The translations under genes were made by a program, and so were the position numbers. The notes under the pieces are model-generated. The model was not told the DNA's origin and searched no databases. It saw only the letters and a list, made by a program, of their open reading frames with translations. From Odoribacter laneus YIT 12061 (lineage in GTDB: Bacteria > Bacteroidota > Bacteroidia > Bacteroidales > Marinifilaceae): a stretch of DNA of 64,000 bases. Below are positions 26,133 through 35,667 of this stretch, piece by piece (the first letter of the stretch is position 1; every line of letters begins with the position of its first letter). The stretch lies in assembly GCF_000243215.1 (NCBI RefSeq), contig NZ_JH594596.1:1305305-1369304 (forward strand), given 5' to 3'.

Positions 26133-28142
26133 ATGCAGTTTAAACTGACTTCAGAATTTCAACCCACCGGAGATCAGCCGGAGGCAATAGAGCAACTGAG
26201 CCAAGGGGTCCTTAGGAATACCGAATCCCAGGTATTACAAGGAGTTACCGGTTCCGGAAAAACGTTCACGATTGCCAATGTTATCAACCGGATAAATCGT
26301 CCGACCCTCATTCTAAGTCACAACAAAACTTTGGCAGCACAATTATACGGAGAATTTAAAACTTTTTTCCCCGAGAATGCTGTAGAATATTTCGTTTCTT
26401 ATTACGATTATTATCAACCGGAAGCATATCTTCCGACGACAGATACCTATATAGAAAAAGACCTGGCCATTAATGAAGAAATTGATAAATTAAGGCTGCG
26501 CACCACAGCTTCACTCCTCTCCGGCCGTAAAGATATTATCGTTGTTTCTTCTGTATCCTGCCTCTACGGTATGGCAGACCCCCGGGCTTTTGGTTCCAAT
26601 GTCATCCATCTGACCAAAGGTATGAAAATTAACCGGAATCAGCTGCTCCGCCGCCTGGTAGATGCTTTATACGCCAATAACGAACTGGAATTTAAACGAG
26701 GATGTTTCCGGGCAAAAGGAGAGACTGTCGATATTTTCCCGGCTATAGAAACATTCGACGGACTGGCCTACCGCATTGAATTCTGGGATAACGAAATCGA
26801 CCGCATCCATTCTTTCGATCCGACAAGCGGCAGAAGTATAGCAGAATTTGATGATCTGGATATTTATCCGGCTAATTTGTTTGTTACCGATAAAGCTACA
26901 GTTGCTCATGCCATTATCGAAATTGAAAAAGACATGCATTTACAGGTAGCTTATCTGAAAGAAATAGGGAAATTACTTGAATCCAAACGCTTGGAAGAAA
27001 GGGTCCGTTACGACCTGGAAATGATACGGGAACTGGGATATTGTCCCGGTATTGAAAACTATTCCCGCTATTTTGATGGCAGGGCTGCCGGGGTTCGTCC
27101 GTTTTGTCTGCTGGATTATTTTCCAGAAGATTTCCTGATGGTGATAGACGAATCCCACGTAACCGTCCCTCAAATACGAGCCATGTACGGAGGTGATCAT
27201 GCCCGCAAACAAACTTTGATTGAATACGGATTCCGCTTGCCGGCAGCCTTCGATAACCGTCCTTTAACTTTTGAGGAATTTGAAAATAAAACCCGGCAAA
27301 CCATCTATATTAGTGCGACCCCCGCTGATTATGAACTGGAAAAAAGCGGAGGCATTGTCGTCGAACAAATTATCCGCCCGACAGGCATACCCGACCCTTC
27401 TATAGAAGTTGTCCCCAGTCTCAATCAAATTGACCACCTGGTGAACGAAATCCAAAAACGGATTGTAAAACAGGAAAGAACTTTAGTGACAACGTTAACC
27501 AAAAAAATGGCCGAACGACTTAGTGAATATTTCGACCAAATTGGTATAAAATGTCAATACATTCATTCCGATATCGATACCCTGGAAAGGGTAAAGATTT
27601 TAGAAAATCTCAGGAAAGGAGTGATCGACGTACTGGTAGGTGTAAATTTGCTCAGGGAAGGCCTCGATCTCCCGGAGGTTTCTCTGGTGGCGATTCTCGA
27701 TGCAGATAAAGAAGGATTTCTGCGTTCCACCCGTTCCCTTGTACAAACAGCCGGACGAGCTGCCCGGAATACAGAAGGTAAAGTCATCATGTATGCCGAT
27801 CGCATCACCCGATCGATGCAGGAAACCATAGAGGAAACAAACTATCGTCGGGAGAAACAATTGAAATATAACGAAGATCATCATATTACTCCCCGGCAAA
27901 TCCGGAAATCGACAGATTCTGTATTGACGCAAACCGCCAAAGCTTATATAGAAGAAGAACATATCTCTACAGTAGCCGATCCGGTTACAGCCTATATGAG
28001 CAAACCGGAATTGGAAAAAATGCTCCAAAAAACCAAGGCAGCCATGCAAAAAGCCGCTAAGGAACTGGACTTTATCGAAGCTGCCCGGCTGAGAGACGAA
28101 ATGTTTAAACTGGAAAAACTGGTCAATCCGAATAAAGAATAA
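26133..28142 (+). CDS. uvrB: excinuclease ABC subunit B
   Basis: 669 residues, full length. Walker A GVTGSGKTFT, the beta-hairpin segment SYYDYYQPEAYLP that clamps DNA, helicase motifs including the DESH box (VIDESHVT), and QTAGRAARN are all in place. A C-terminal UVR motif (about 628-662, LEKMLQKTK...ARLRDEMFKLEK) binds UvrC. UvrB verifies damage found by UvrA and loads UvrC for nucleotide excision repair. The ATG lies 1 bp after the receiver gene's stop, implying coupled translation. Confidence 0.97.
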   Translation: MQFKLTSEFQPTGDQPEAIEQLSQGVLRNTESQVLQGVTGSGKTFTIANVINRINRPTLILSHNKTLAAQLYGEFKTFFPENAVEYFVSYYDYYQPEAYLPTTDTYIEKDLAINEEIDKLRLRTTASLLSGRKDIIVVSSVSCLYGMADPRAFGSNVIHLTKGMKINRNQLLRRLVDALYANNELEFKRGCFRAKGETVDIFPAIETFDGLAYRIEFWDNEIDRIHSFDPTSGRSIAEFDDLDIYPANLFVTDKATVAHAIIEIEKDMHLQVAYLKEIGKLLESKRLEERVRYDLEMIRELGYCPGIENYSRYFDGRAAGVRPFCLLDYFPEDFLMVIDESHVTVPQIRAMYGGDHARKQTLIEYGFRLPAAFDNRPLTFEEFENKTRQTIYISATPADYELEKSGGIVVEQIIRPTGIPDPSIEVVPSLNQIDHLVNEIQKRIVKQERTLVTTLTKKMAERLSEYFDQIGIKCQYIHSDIDTLERVKILENLRKGVIDVLVGVNLLREGLDLPEVSLVAILDADKEGFLRSTRSLVQTAGRAARNTEGKVIMYADRITRSMQETIEETNYRREKQLKYNEDHHITPRQIRKSTDSVLTQTAKAYIEEEHISTVADPVTAYMSKPELEKMLQKTKAAMQKAAKELDFIEAARLRDEMFKLEKLVNPNKE

Positions 28143-28404
28143 ACCCATCCCCTTAAATCCGCCCAGCAGCAAACGATTTACCCCTTTTCCGAAGGGATCA
28201 ACGGTCCCCTAATCAAATAAAATCTGAACTTCTATATACTCGAAAATTCCGAACTTTTCCTAATTTTTACAATATAAATTTTAAAAAGTTACTTTTTGTA
28301 ATTACCAGTTATTATTTCTAATATTGCGACCGATTTAAAATAAGTTTGTGATTTTTATAACGCCATCCAATAATTATACACTACAATATTAACATCACCT
28401 AGGT

Positions 28405-29607
28405 ATGAAACCACATTTATTTTCTTATTTTATCAGACTTCTCCTCTTTATTTATTGTTGTACAATTTTGGGAGCCTGCGGAAGCGATGAGCATTCCCCT
28501 ATTCCGTCACCGGAAACGGCTCTTTCTTCTTTAAATGGCCATAGTATAAATTTCTATTACGAATACGAAGGAAAACTATACCGTGCGATGTCGATTAATG
28601 TATCGGAAACCGGCGTTCTCAAAGCGCTTTGTTACGATGCTAAAGAAATGTTAGGCGGGGACACATATAGCTATACCAAACACAGTGAAAATACCGCTTA
28701 TCTGGAGTTACTGATTCATTACATTTCCGCTTCCGAAAGGGAATGGGAACCCGAGCATCGCTATCAAATGGATTTAATTTTTGCTTCCGCAAATCAGGGA
28801 TATGCAGAAGGGAAAGATTATTACACCACACTTTATAACGGGCTGATCACGAAAGTTTTCAGTAGGCTTAAATGGTATTTTATGATAGATTCTTCTGACT
28901 TGCCCGATAAAGCAGCTATCGACAGATTTTTAAATCAGGGAGGATCAAACGAAGGAGCAACAGAGTATTCGAATGCCTTAAAAGCAAAGGTTACTTCGAT
29001 TAACAATTACTACCCCCGGCCCAGCATTGTAGTCGGAGTTACCAAAAACAGTACCACCGGCCTCCCTCCCTCCATCGGTTTCTGCATAGGAACCTCCCCT
29101 CATCCCACTGTAAATAATGCTATTATTTGCAGAGAAGAAGCCAGCACCCTCCTCCAGGATAATTTTGTAACCTACTTAGGAGCATATACCACAGATCCTA
29201 TCCTAAGCAATGGAACGACTTACTACATTCGACCCTATCACCGGGAAGGCGATAAAACAATTTATTACGAAGAAACTGTTGCAGAAACAATGGGTAACAA
29301 TTATAATCTCATGCTGATACCCAGCCTTTCTAAAATTTATACCATCAGTTATAATATAAAACCGAAAGGTTCCTATACCTTACAAATAGTTTACAGAATT
29401 CACAAAGGCAATCAACAGGATGATTTTTATACGCAAACTTTACAAACCATAAACGGAGGTAGCGGAAACCTGACCTGGAAGATAGCCGATGGTCCATACG
29501 CCTGGGAAGATATTCATGTCATCTGGGCCGAATTCAAAGACAATAACACCGGTATCATTTATTCTGCAGACAGTTGCCCTGGAGGAGCCGGAGATTCCTG
29601 CCTATAA
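28405..29607 (+). CDS. lipoprotein of unknown function
   Basis: 400 residues with a signal peptide and lipobox LGAC (Cys25), then a Ser/Pro-rich linker and a mostly beta-sheet protein. The N-terminal part (GHSINFYYEYEGKLYRA) resembles small beta-sandwich domains of Bacteroidales surface lipoproteins; the C-terminus ends with a Cys pair (SCPGGAGDSC). No family recognised. It stands alone between uvrB and the tRNA genes, 262 bp after uvrB, and ends in a strong terminator, so it is a single-gene unit. A role at the cell surface is likely from the lipobox alone. Confidence 0.75.
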   Translation: MKPHLFSYFIRLLLFIYCCTILGACGSDEHSPIPSPETALSSLNGHSINFYYEYEGKLYRAMSINVSETGVLKALCYDAKEMLGGDTYSYTKHSENTAYLELLIHYISASEREWEPEHRYQMDLIFASANQGYAEGKDYYTTLYNGLITKVFSRLKWYFMIDSSDLPDKAAIDRFLNQGGSNEGATEYSNALKAKVTSINNYYPRPSIVVGVTKNSTTGLPPSIGFCIGTSPHPTVNNAIICREEASTLLQDNFVTYLGAYTTDPILSNGTTYYIRPYHREGDKTIYYEETVAETMGNNYNLMLIPSLSKIYTISYNIKPKGSYTLQIVYRIHKGNQQDDFYTQTLQTINGGSGNLTWKIADGPYAWEDIHVIWAEFKDNNTGIIYSADSCPGGAGDSCL

Positions 29608-29641
29608 CACAAGAACCGAAATAAAGGATATTCAATAAATC

Positions 29642-29685
29642 ATAGAAAAATAATCTCCGGCTCAAACCGGAGATTATTTTTCTAT
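29642..29685. terminator. strong intrinsic terminator after the orphan lipoprotein
   Basis: A 19-bp perfect stem (ATAGAAAAATAATCTCCGG with its complement at 29667-29685) around loop CTCAAA. The upper half is GC-rich and the lower half gives a U-run on either strand, so it can act in both directions. Confidence 0.9.
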
Positions 29686-29730
29686 CCACTATCAAAAAAC
29701 GGGTATATTAAAATAAACAAGACATAGAAA

Positions 29731-29758
29731 AAGGAGTTACTTTTATCTGTAACTCCTT
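29731..29758 (-). terminator. tRNA operon terminator
   Basis: On the minus strand AAGGAGTTAC, 8-nt loop, GTAACTCCTT followed by a U-run; it lies 12 nt beyond the tRNA-Gly(CCC) 3' end. Confidence 0.88.
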
Positions 29759-29770
29759 GATTTTCAGTTG

Positions 29771-29843
29771 AGCGATAAACGGGACTCGAACCCGCGACCT
29801 TCGGCTTGGGAAGCCAACGCTCTACCAACTGAGCTATTATCGC
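29771..29843 (-). tRNA. tRNA-Gly(CCC)
   Basis: 73 nt. Acceptor stem GCGATAA/TTATCGC, D arm GCTC-AGTTGGTA-GAGC, anticodon loop TTCCCAA on a TTGGC/GCCGA stem, and T arm GCGGG-TTCGAGT-CCCGT all pair well. The anticodon is CCC, reading GGG. Discriminator is U; the 3' CCA is not encoded. It is the last RNA of the operon, followed by an intrinsic terminator. Confidence 0.95.
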
Positions 29844-29887
29844 AAACTTGTATAATAAAATAAACCAAATAAGGTATTTGGTTTCTG

Positions 29888-30251
<364 letters not shown>

Positions 30252-30287
30252 ATGATTTCAAAACAACACGTTTTCTTTGTTGCGGTG

Positions 30288-30320
30288 CAAATATAACACG
30301 TTTTTGAGTAAATTTCCAAA
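30288..30320 (-). promoter_or_regulatory. promoter of the tRNA-Gly array
   Basis: Minus strand TTTG (30317-30320), 21-nt spacer, TATATTTG (30288-30295). Transcription should begin near 30281, about 30 nt before the first half-tRNA unit. Confidence 0.75.
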
Positions 30321-30336
30321 TAAAAGATAAAAAAAA

Positions 30337-30362
30337 TCGGCCGGTTCTGCAAAACCGACCGA
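30337..30362 (-). terminator. Hsp20 gene terminator
   Basis: Minus strand TCGGTCGGTT, loop TTGCAG, AACCGGCCGA (10-bp stem with one G-U pair) followed by eight T. It lies 18 nt after the Hsp20 stop codon and just upstream of the tRNA promoter, so it separates the two units. Confidence 0.9.
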
Positions 30363-30380
30363 CCACTAAAATCAAACTAC

Positions 30381-30821
30381 CTACTTCACTTCAATTGTTT
30401 TTTGCAATTTCTCCGTCTCTGCATTCTTGGGCATTGTAATCTCAAGAATTCCGTCTTTGTAGGAAGCCTCAGCTTCAGCTACATTGTACTTCTCCTCCGG
30501 TAGTTCGATTGTTCGGTGAAAAGAATAGGAAGAAAATTCCCTCCGAAGATATTTTCCTTTTTCTCCCTCCTCTTCTTTCTCTTCCCTACTCTCACCTGAT
30601 ATGTTCAGAAATCCATCCTTGTACTCTAACTTTATATTTTCCTTATCCATGCCGGGAATCCGAAGATCTAAGATCAAGTTCTGATCGTCTTCTTTAACAT
30701 TTAAAGCCGGGACCCCGCTTCTTTCTTCTGTCGACTGATAAGGCATTACGGTATTAAAAAACTCATCCAATAAACTGGAATAGAAAGGCCGTAATTCAGT
30801 ATTTTTCTTGACTAAGCTCAT
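30381..30821 (-). CDS. Hsp20/alpha-crystallin small heat-shock protein
   Basis: 146 residues, usual length. A short N-terminal arm (PFYSSLLDEFFNTVMP) leads to the alpha-crystallin domain (about 38-140), with the strands VKEDDQNLILDLRIPGMDKENI and the conserved DGILEITMPK near the end; no I-x-I tail motif is obvious after it. It should hold unfolding proteins in the cytoplasm. Single gene with its own terminator; the upstream region contains the small inverted repeat at 30875-30894. Confidence 0.93.
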   Translation of the reverse strand: MSLVKKNTELRPFYSSLLDEFFNTVMPYQSTEERSGVPALNVKEDDQNLILDLRIPGMDKENIKLEYKDGFLNISGESREEKEEEGEKGKYLRREFSSYSFHRTIELPEEKYNVAEAEASYKDGILEITMPKNAETEKLQKTIEVK

Positions 30822-30874
30822 AATCGAATAATTTGATAGTAATACATCTAAATTTCAGAGGATTTTACGGCCTA

Positions 30875-30894
30875 TCTGAAAGGACAGTTTCAGA
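30875..30894. promoter_or_regulatory. short inverted repeat upstream of Hsp20
   Basis: TCTGAAA-GGACAG-TTTCAGA, 7-bp perfect arms, 54-73 bp upstream of the Hsp20 ATG. The divergent intergenic region 30822-31127 holds no gene and no exact TAnnTTTG element; this repeat is its only clear structure and could be an operator. Confidence 0.3.
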
Positions 30895-31127
30895 ACATTC
30901 ATTAAATAATCCAAAATAAAAATATGAATAGTAAAACCCTCTGCATCTTCTTTTTTCTTTAAGCAGCCTTTACCCCTCTATTTATCTTATACAGAAAAAA
31001 TACTTCCGGAAGTTTAAGTTTTAAATGATGGTTATCTCCCATTTATTTTCTATTTTAGATGTCCGAAAACAAAAGACTGTTTCTCAGGAATCAAAATTTT
31101 TATTTAATTTGTTTTATTATTTGTACT

Positions 31128-31646
31128 ATGGCTATTATAAAAAAATTGAACGGACATACCCCAAAATTTGGAAAGAACTGTTTTTTAGCTGATAATGCAG
31201 TTATTGTAGGCGATGTAGAAATGGGCGACGATTGTAGCATTTGGTTCGGCGCTGTTTTAAGGGGAGACGTACATTATATAAAAATTGGGAATAAGGTAAA
31301 TATCCAGGATAATGCTACTATCCATGCCACGTATCAGAAATCCCCTACCAATATTGGCAACAATGTTTCAATTGCTCACAACGCTGTCATCCACGGTTGT
31401 ACGATAAAAGACAATGTCTTGATTGGAATGGGAGCTATTGTACTGGATAATGCCGTTATCGAAAGTAACTCTATTATTGCTGCCGGTAGTGTGGTAACAA
31501 AAGGTACTGTCGTAGAATCAGGCTGGGTATACGCCGGAATACCTGCTAAGAAAATAAAGCAAATGGGACCCGAATTACTGAAAGGTGAGGTAGAACGAAT
31601 CGTAAATGCCTATTCCATGTATGCCAGTTGGTATAAAGAGGAATAG
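31128..31646 (+). CDS. gamma-class carbonic anhydrase family protein
   Basis: 172 residues from ATG at 31128; the longer frame from 31059 adds a hydrophobic lead that relatives lack. The protein is a left-handed beta-helix of hexapeptide repeats (NAVIVGDVEMGDDCSIW, NVSIAHNAVIHGC, NVLIGMGAIVLDNAVI). Histidines in ATIHAT, SIAHN and VIHGC match the zinc ligands of gamma carbonic anhydrases. Such trimers interconvert CO2 and bicarbonate in some species, while many relatives have no proven activity. Stands alone upstream of rpe. Confidence 0.9.
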   Translation: MAIIKKLNGHTPKFGKNCFLADNAVIVGDVEMGDDCSIWFGAVLRGDVHYIKIGNKVNIQDNATIHATYQKSPTNIGNNVSIAHNAVIHGCTIKDNVLIGMGAIVLDNAVIESNSIIAAGSVVTKGTVVESGWVYAGIPAKKIKQMGPELLKGEVERIVNAYSMYASWYKEE

Positions 31647-31729
31647 AAAAACGCCTCAAACCTTATAGAATGTTTTAAAACAAACGAGACAAAAAAGTAT
31701 TGAAAATAGGCTTCTAAAAATTAAATCTT

Positions 31730-31737
31730 TATTTTTG
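31730..31737 (+). promoter_or_regulatory. -7 element upstream of rpe
   Basis: TATTTTTG fits TAnnTTTG, 69 bp before the rpe ATG. No matching TTTG element lies at the right distance upstream. Confidence 0.35.
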
Positions 31738-31806
31738 CTTTAAATATCCACCCCCCGAAGATCAGAAAAACATTTTCTGAATACTCGGGTCTATATTCAG
31801 AACAGT

Positions 31807-32460
31807 ATGAGTGTAATTATTTCACCGTCTCTTTTATCCGCCGATTTTTTAAATCTCGGACAAGACATTGACATGGTTAACAAGAGTAAAGCGGATTGGT
31901 TTCATCTGGATGTAATGGACGGCGTATTTGTACCGAACATTTCTTATGGATTACCCGTCATTTCCCAAATCAATAAAAAAGCGACCAAACCCTTGGACGT
32001 ACATCTGATGATCGTACAGCCGGAACGTTATATCGAACAATTTTTTAAAGCCGGAGCAGATATTTTAACAGTACATTTGGAAGCCTGTACTCATTTACAC
32101 CGTACGCTACAATGTATTAAATCTTTTGGCATGAAAGCCGGAGTTGCCTTAAATCCCCATACAGCCATTCATAATCTGGATGACATCATCACCGACATCG
32201 ATTTGGTGTTGATCATGAGTGTTAACCCGGGATTCGGCGGACAATCCTTTATCGAAACCTCCCTGAATAAGGTAAAAAAACTCAAAAAACTTATCCGGGA
32301 AAGCGGAAGTGAAACGCTGATAGAAGTAGACGGAGGTGTCAACACAGAAACCGGACAAGCCCTGGTAGAAGCCGGAGCAGATGCTCTCGTGGCAGGAAGT
32401 TTCGTTTTCAATTCCCCAGATCCTCAGGAAACCATACGTGCCTTAAAAGAACTGAAATAA
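31807..32460 (+). CDS. rpe: ribulose-phosphate 3-epimerase
   Basis: 217 residues forming a complete TIM barrel. Signatures: SPSLLSADF at the N-terminus, HLDVMDGVFVPNI with the metal-binding His and catalytic Asp, DVHLMI, VNPGFGGQSF, and EVDGGVN with the second catalytic Asp. It interconverts ribulose-5-phosphate and xylulose-5-phosphate in the pentose phosphate pathway. The FtsE-like gene follows after 14 bp. Confidence 0.96.
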   Translation: MSVIISPSLLSADFLNLGQDIDMVNKSKADWFHLDVMDGVFVPNISYGLPVISQINKKATKPLDVHLMIVQPERYIEQFFKAGADILTVHLEACTHLHRTLQCIKSFGMKAGVALNPHTAIHNLDDIITDIDLVLIMSVNPGFGGQSFIETSLNKVKKLKKLIRESGSETLIEVDGGVNTETGQALVEAGADALVAGSFVFNSPDPQETIRALKELK

Positions 32461-32474
32461 ACTGAAATTCTAGT

Positions 32475-33464
32475 ATGTCCGAAACGATTATAAAAGCTGA
32501 TAAAGCCGTCATCCGCCAACAGAAAGTAACTATATTGAAAGATGTCACTTTAGAAATAGAAAGCGGAGAATTTATTTATATTATCGGTAAAGTAGGAAGT
32601 GGCAAAAGCTCTTTTCTGAAAACCTTATATGCCGAACTTCCTTTGGAATACGGGAACCTGGAAGTAGCCGGATTTCAGTTGAAAAAAATTAAAAAATCCC
32701 AGATCCCTTTACTGCGGAGAAAATGTGGAATTGTTTTTCAGGATTTCAAATTACTTACCGACCGGAATGTATACGCGAACTTGGAATTTGTATTGAAAGC
32801 AACCGGCTGGAAAAATAAAAAAGCAATCGAAGAACGGATAGATACCGTATTGAATAAAGTGGAAATGCCCGATAAGAAATTTAAAATGCCCCATGAATTA
32901 TCCGGAGGAGAACAGCAACGTATTGTATTGGCACGGGCACTTTTAAATGCCCCCCCTATCATTCTCGCAGACGAACCAACGGGCAATATCGATCCGGAAA
33001 CCTCTTACCGTTTGGTAGAATTATTAAAAGATCTCAGCGAAAGCGGAAAAACGATTCTTATCGCCACCCACCAATACGACCTGATCAAACGCTACCCGGG
33101 ACGTGTCATGCGTTGTGAAAACGGGACGCTGACAGAAGACGAACAACTTACCGTTCGTCCTCATACTTTGGCACCGGCAGATATTGAAAGTATCGAGAAT
33201 ACACCTCTAGCAGAAGAAGCAATACCTGCCGAAGAAGGGCTGGTGAGCGAACCGATAGATACCGAGGCTTACCCGGCCGTTCCAACAGAGGAAAAAGCAA
33301 ATTCCGACCAGACCATCCTTCCGGAGGAGACGACGGAAACACCATTTTATTTTATAGAAGAGGAAAAAATTCCGGAAGTAAACCCTGGCAATCATTCGGA
33401 AAAGCAAAAGCCCGATACCCCCACTTCCACAGAAAAACCTTTCGGTTTCGAGTTAATAGACTAA
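32475..33464 (+). CDS. FtsE-like ABC ATPase with long acidic C-terminal tail
   Basis: 329 residues. The first 220 are a complete ABC ATPase: Walker A GKVGSGKSS, Q-loop FQDFKLL, signature LSGGEQQR, Walker B IILADEPTGN and H-switch ATHQYD, closest to FtsE, which with FtsX controls peptidoglycan hydrolases at the division site. About 105 further residues are acidic and Pro/Glu-rich with no predicted fold, an uncommon addition. No ftsX follows; in Bacteroidetes the two are often apart. Next gene downstream is convergent. Confidence 0.82.
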   Translation: MSETIIKADKAVIRQQKVTILKDVTLEIESGEFIYIIGKVGSGKSSFLKTLYAELPLEYGNLEVAGFQLKKIKKSQIPLLRRKCGIVFQDFKLLTDRNVYANLEFVLKATGWKNKKAIEERIDTVLNKVEMPDKKFKMPHELSGGEQQRIVLARALLNAPPIILADEPTGNIDPETSYRLVELLKDLSESGKTILIATHQYDLIKRYPGRVMRCENGTLTEDEQLTVRPHTLAPADIESIENTPLAEEAIPAEEGLVSEPIDTEAYPAVPTEEKANSDQTILPEETTETPFYFIEEEKIPEVNPGNHSEKQKPDTPTSTEKPFGFELID

Positions 33465-33723
33465 ACTAGAAAACACCCTAAAGCCAGACTGAAAGGTGAA
33501 ATACAGGTTTCGAAAATGTTATTCCCGGAATGTATCTTTCTGCCTGTAAGAGAAAGAAATATCCCCGCAAACAACTGAATATCAAATATAAACCAGGAGT
33601 TATTTCCCCCTGAGTATTTTAAGGAAATAAAATAGTTAAAACAAAGACCCACACAAAGGAAACCCATGACAATTTAAATCGATAAGAAAAGAATTTTTCC
33701 CAAAAAATGATTCAGTCGGATAT

Positions 33724-35469
33724 TCATTCTAAAACGTTTACTTTTATCTTATAATCAGATCCATAATTGACAATGTATAATCCTTGATTTTCCCATCCGC
33801 AGTCGGGACACATTTTTTCAAACCGGAAAACCGAAAAAATACCTTGCGGATCCGCCTGATAAAAAGCTTGCGGGAAACGGACTCCGAAACGGGCAGCCAA
33901 CGGTATAAAATACAACCCCAAATCGTAAGCCTTATTCGTCAAAGTATGGGGTTCTGAATCAAAATATTCCCGGTATTTCATTGCAAAGTTTTTCGCATCT
34001 TCGGAATAATTATCCACATAACTATAGGTAAAAAGCTTTACGTTCAATTTATAAAAATTCTCGTGATCTATGGAAGTAAAATTCTGCCAGTCCGGAAAAC
34101 CGATTACGGTAATTTTATAAGTATCTTTTAAAAGAGATAATACGGGCAGTATTTTACTTAAATCCGTTTCCCGGGAAGTTGGCAATATTAAAATATTCTC
34201 CTGTTCCTCACTCAGCATCAATTTTAATCCTTCCAGTGTTTCTCCTTGAAAATCCCAATTATAAAACCGTACTCCGGGCAAAGTTTCCAATCTTTCTATC
34301 CATATTTTTTTCTCGGCCCTGTCTTTTCGGGTTTGTTCGTCATCCACGGCATTCTGTAAAAATTTGAGACAAATAATATTTGCAGAAGCCCTTTGATCTC
34401 CCACCCAGTAAGTCATTTTTTCTATCAATGAAGCAAAAGAAATATTGACCTGCAAAAAATTCGGATGCTGTCCGAAATTCTCATTCCGTGCAGAAAGAGG
34501 GTATACAACCGGTATTTGTTTATTACTGAGATTTTCCATCAATATGCGATATTCGGAACTATATACCGGTCCTAAGATTAAATCCGGATTCAATTTATTC
34601 AGTTCCGGAACGATTTCATTCATTTTAGAGTTGCTCTTTTCCGTATCGAAAACATGCATCTCTATTTTATAACCCGCTTGTTTCAGACTATCTATGGCCA
34701 GCAAAATTCCTTCATAAAAATATATAAACTGCTCTGATTTATGTAAAACTGAAACCGAAGACGGAATCCTTCCTCCCGTAGTATCCGTCGCTATCGTCGC
34801 AATATCTACATTCTGTTGGGCATATAAGGGCAACAAAAGAGCTACCTTTACGTATTTGTTTTCCGGTACGGAAGGATCTATAACCAATGGAAGCGTATCA
34901 ATTCCCAAAGTATCGCTGATACCTGTTTCATTCTCTCGTCCCTCCTCTTCCTCTGTCTGTCCTGAGAACGGAGTTTCTTTTTCCACCTCTCCCCCGGGAA
35001 TTGTTTCCGTTTCCTTTCCGATCTGAGTTCTATCGATCGCCCGCAAAGGTAAACGTACAATAGCACCGATAGACAACGGGACGTTTTCGTATTCTTTGTT
35101 TTCCCTCAGAATGCGCTTTACTTTAATACCAAATTTCCGGGAAATCGAATACAATGTTTCTCCTTTCACCACCTTATGATAATAATATTCCCCGTCCTGT
35201 TGAATATAAGGAGCTACATAAGGTATTTTCAATACCTCAAATACAGACAATTCATTTCCTTGCTTTTTATTCAATGCTTTTACCTCTTCTATATCCACCC
35301 CATAGGCTTTACAAATAGAAAACAACGTCTGTCCCTGATCCACCACATGCAGGTAATAGCTCTTTCCTTTAATAACTATAATGTCAGTCGACTTACGTAT
35401 TTCCGATGTTTGTCCGCACAACTGATATCCGATCAATAACAAAAAAAATAAGAGAATGAATTTCGACAT
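33724..35469 (-). CDS. LysM protein with periplasmic-binding-protein-like domain
   Basis: 581 residues. A signal peptide is followed by two LysM domains (about 35-85 and 92-140; GQTLFSICKAYGV and GETLYSISRKFGI) that bind peptidoglycan, a Glu-rich linker (about 150-190), and a type I periplasmic binding domain (about 200-560; VALLLPLYAQ, DLILGPVYSSE, VVYPLSARN). The order resembles LpoA-like or LivJ-like proteins with LysM anchors found across Bacteroidetes. It may sense or tether something at the cell wall. It is transcribed toward the FtsE gene and divergently from the PASTA gene. Confidence 0.85.
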   Translation of the reverse strand: MSKFILLFFLLLIGYQLCGQTSEIRKSTDIIVIKGKSYYLHVVDQGQTLFSICKAYGVDIEEVKALNKKQGNELSVFEVLKIPYVAPYIQQDGEYYYHKVVKGETLYSISRKFGIKVKRILRENKEYENVPLSIGAIVRLPLRAIDRTQIGKETETIPGGEVEKETPFSGQTEEEEGRENETGISDTLGIDTLPLVIDPSVPENKYVKVALLLPLYAQQNVDIATIATDTTGGRIPSSVSVLHKSEQFIYFYEGILLAIDSLKQAGYKIEMHVFDTEKSNSKMNEIVPELNKLNPDLILGPVYSSEYRILMENLSNKQIPVVYPLSARNENFGQHPNFLQVNISFASLIEKMTYWVGDQRASANIICLKFLQNAVDDEQTRKDRAEKKIWIERLETLPGVRFYNWDFQGETLEGLKLMLSEEQENILILPTSRETDLSKILPVLSLLKDTYKITVIGFPDWQNFTSIDHENFYKLNVKLFTYSYVDNYSEDAKNFAMKYREYFDSEPHTLTNKAYDLGLYFIPLAARFGVRFPQAFYQADPQGIFSVFRFEKMCPDCGWENQGLYIVNYGSDYKIKVNVLE

Positions 35470-35667
35470 ATATCGATTTATTTAGCTATATAACAATTAT
35501 AAATAGGCTTAGTTGGGCAAAAATACGAAAAAGTAATAGATAATTTAAAAATCTAAGCTAATTTTGCAATGCGAAAAAAAGATAGCCATTAAAAGAGTAT
35601 TTTCCGGAATATCCGAATTTTCCATTGAGGCGACAGCGAAAAACAAAACCCGATAAAGCATACAAGT

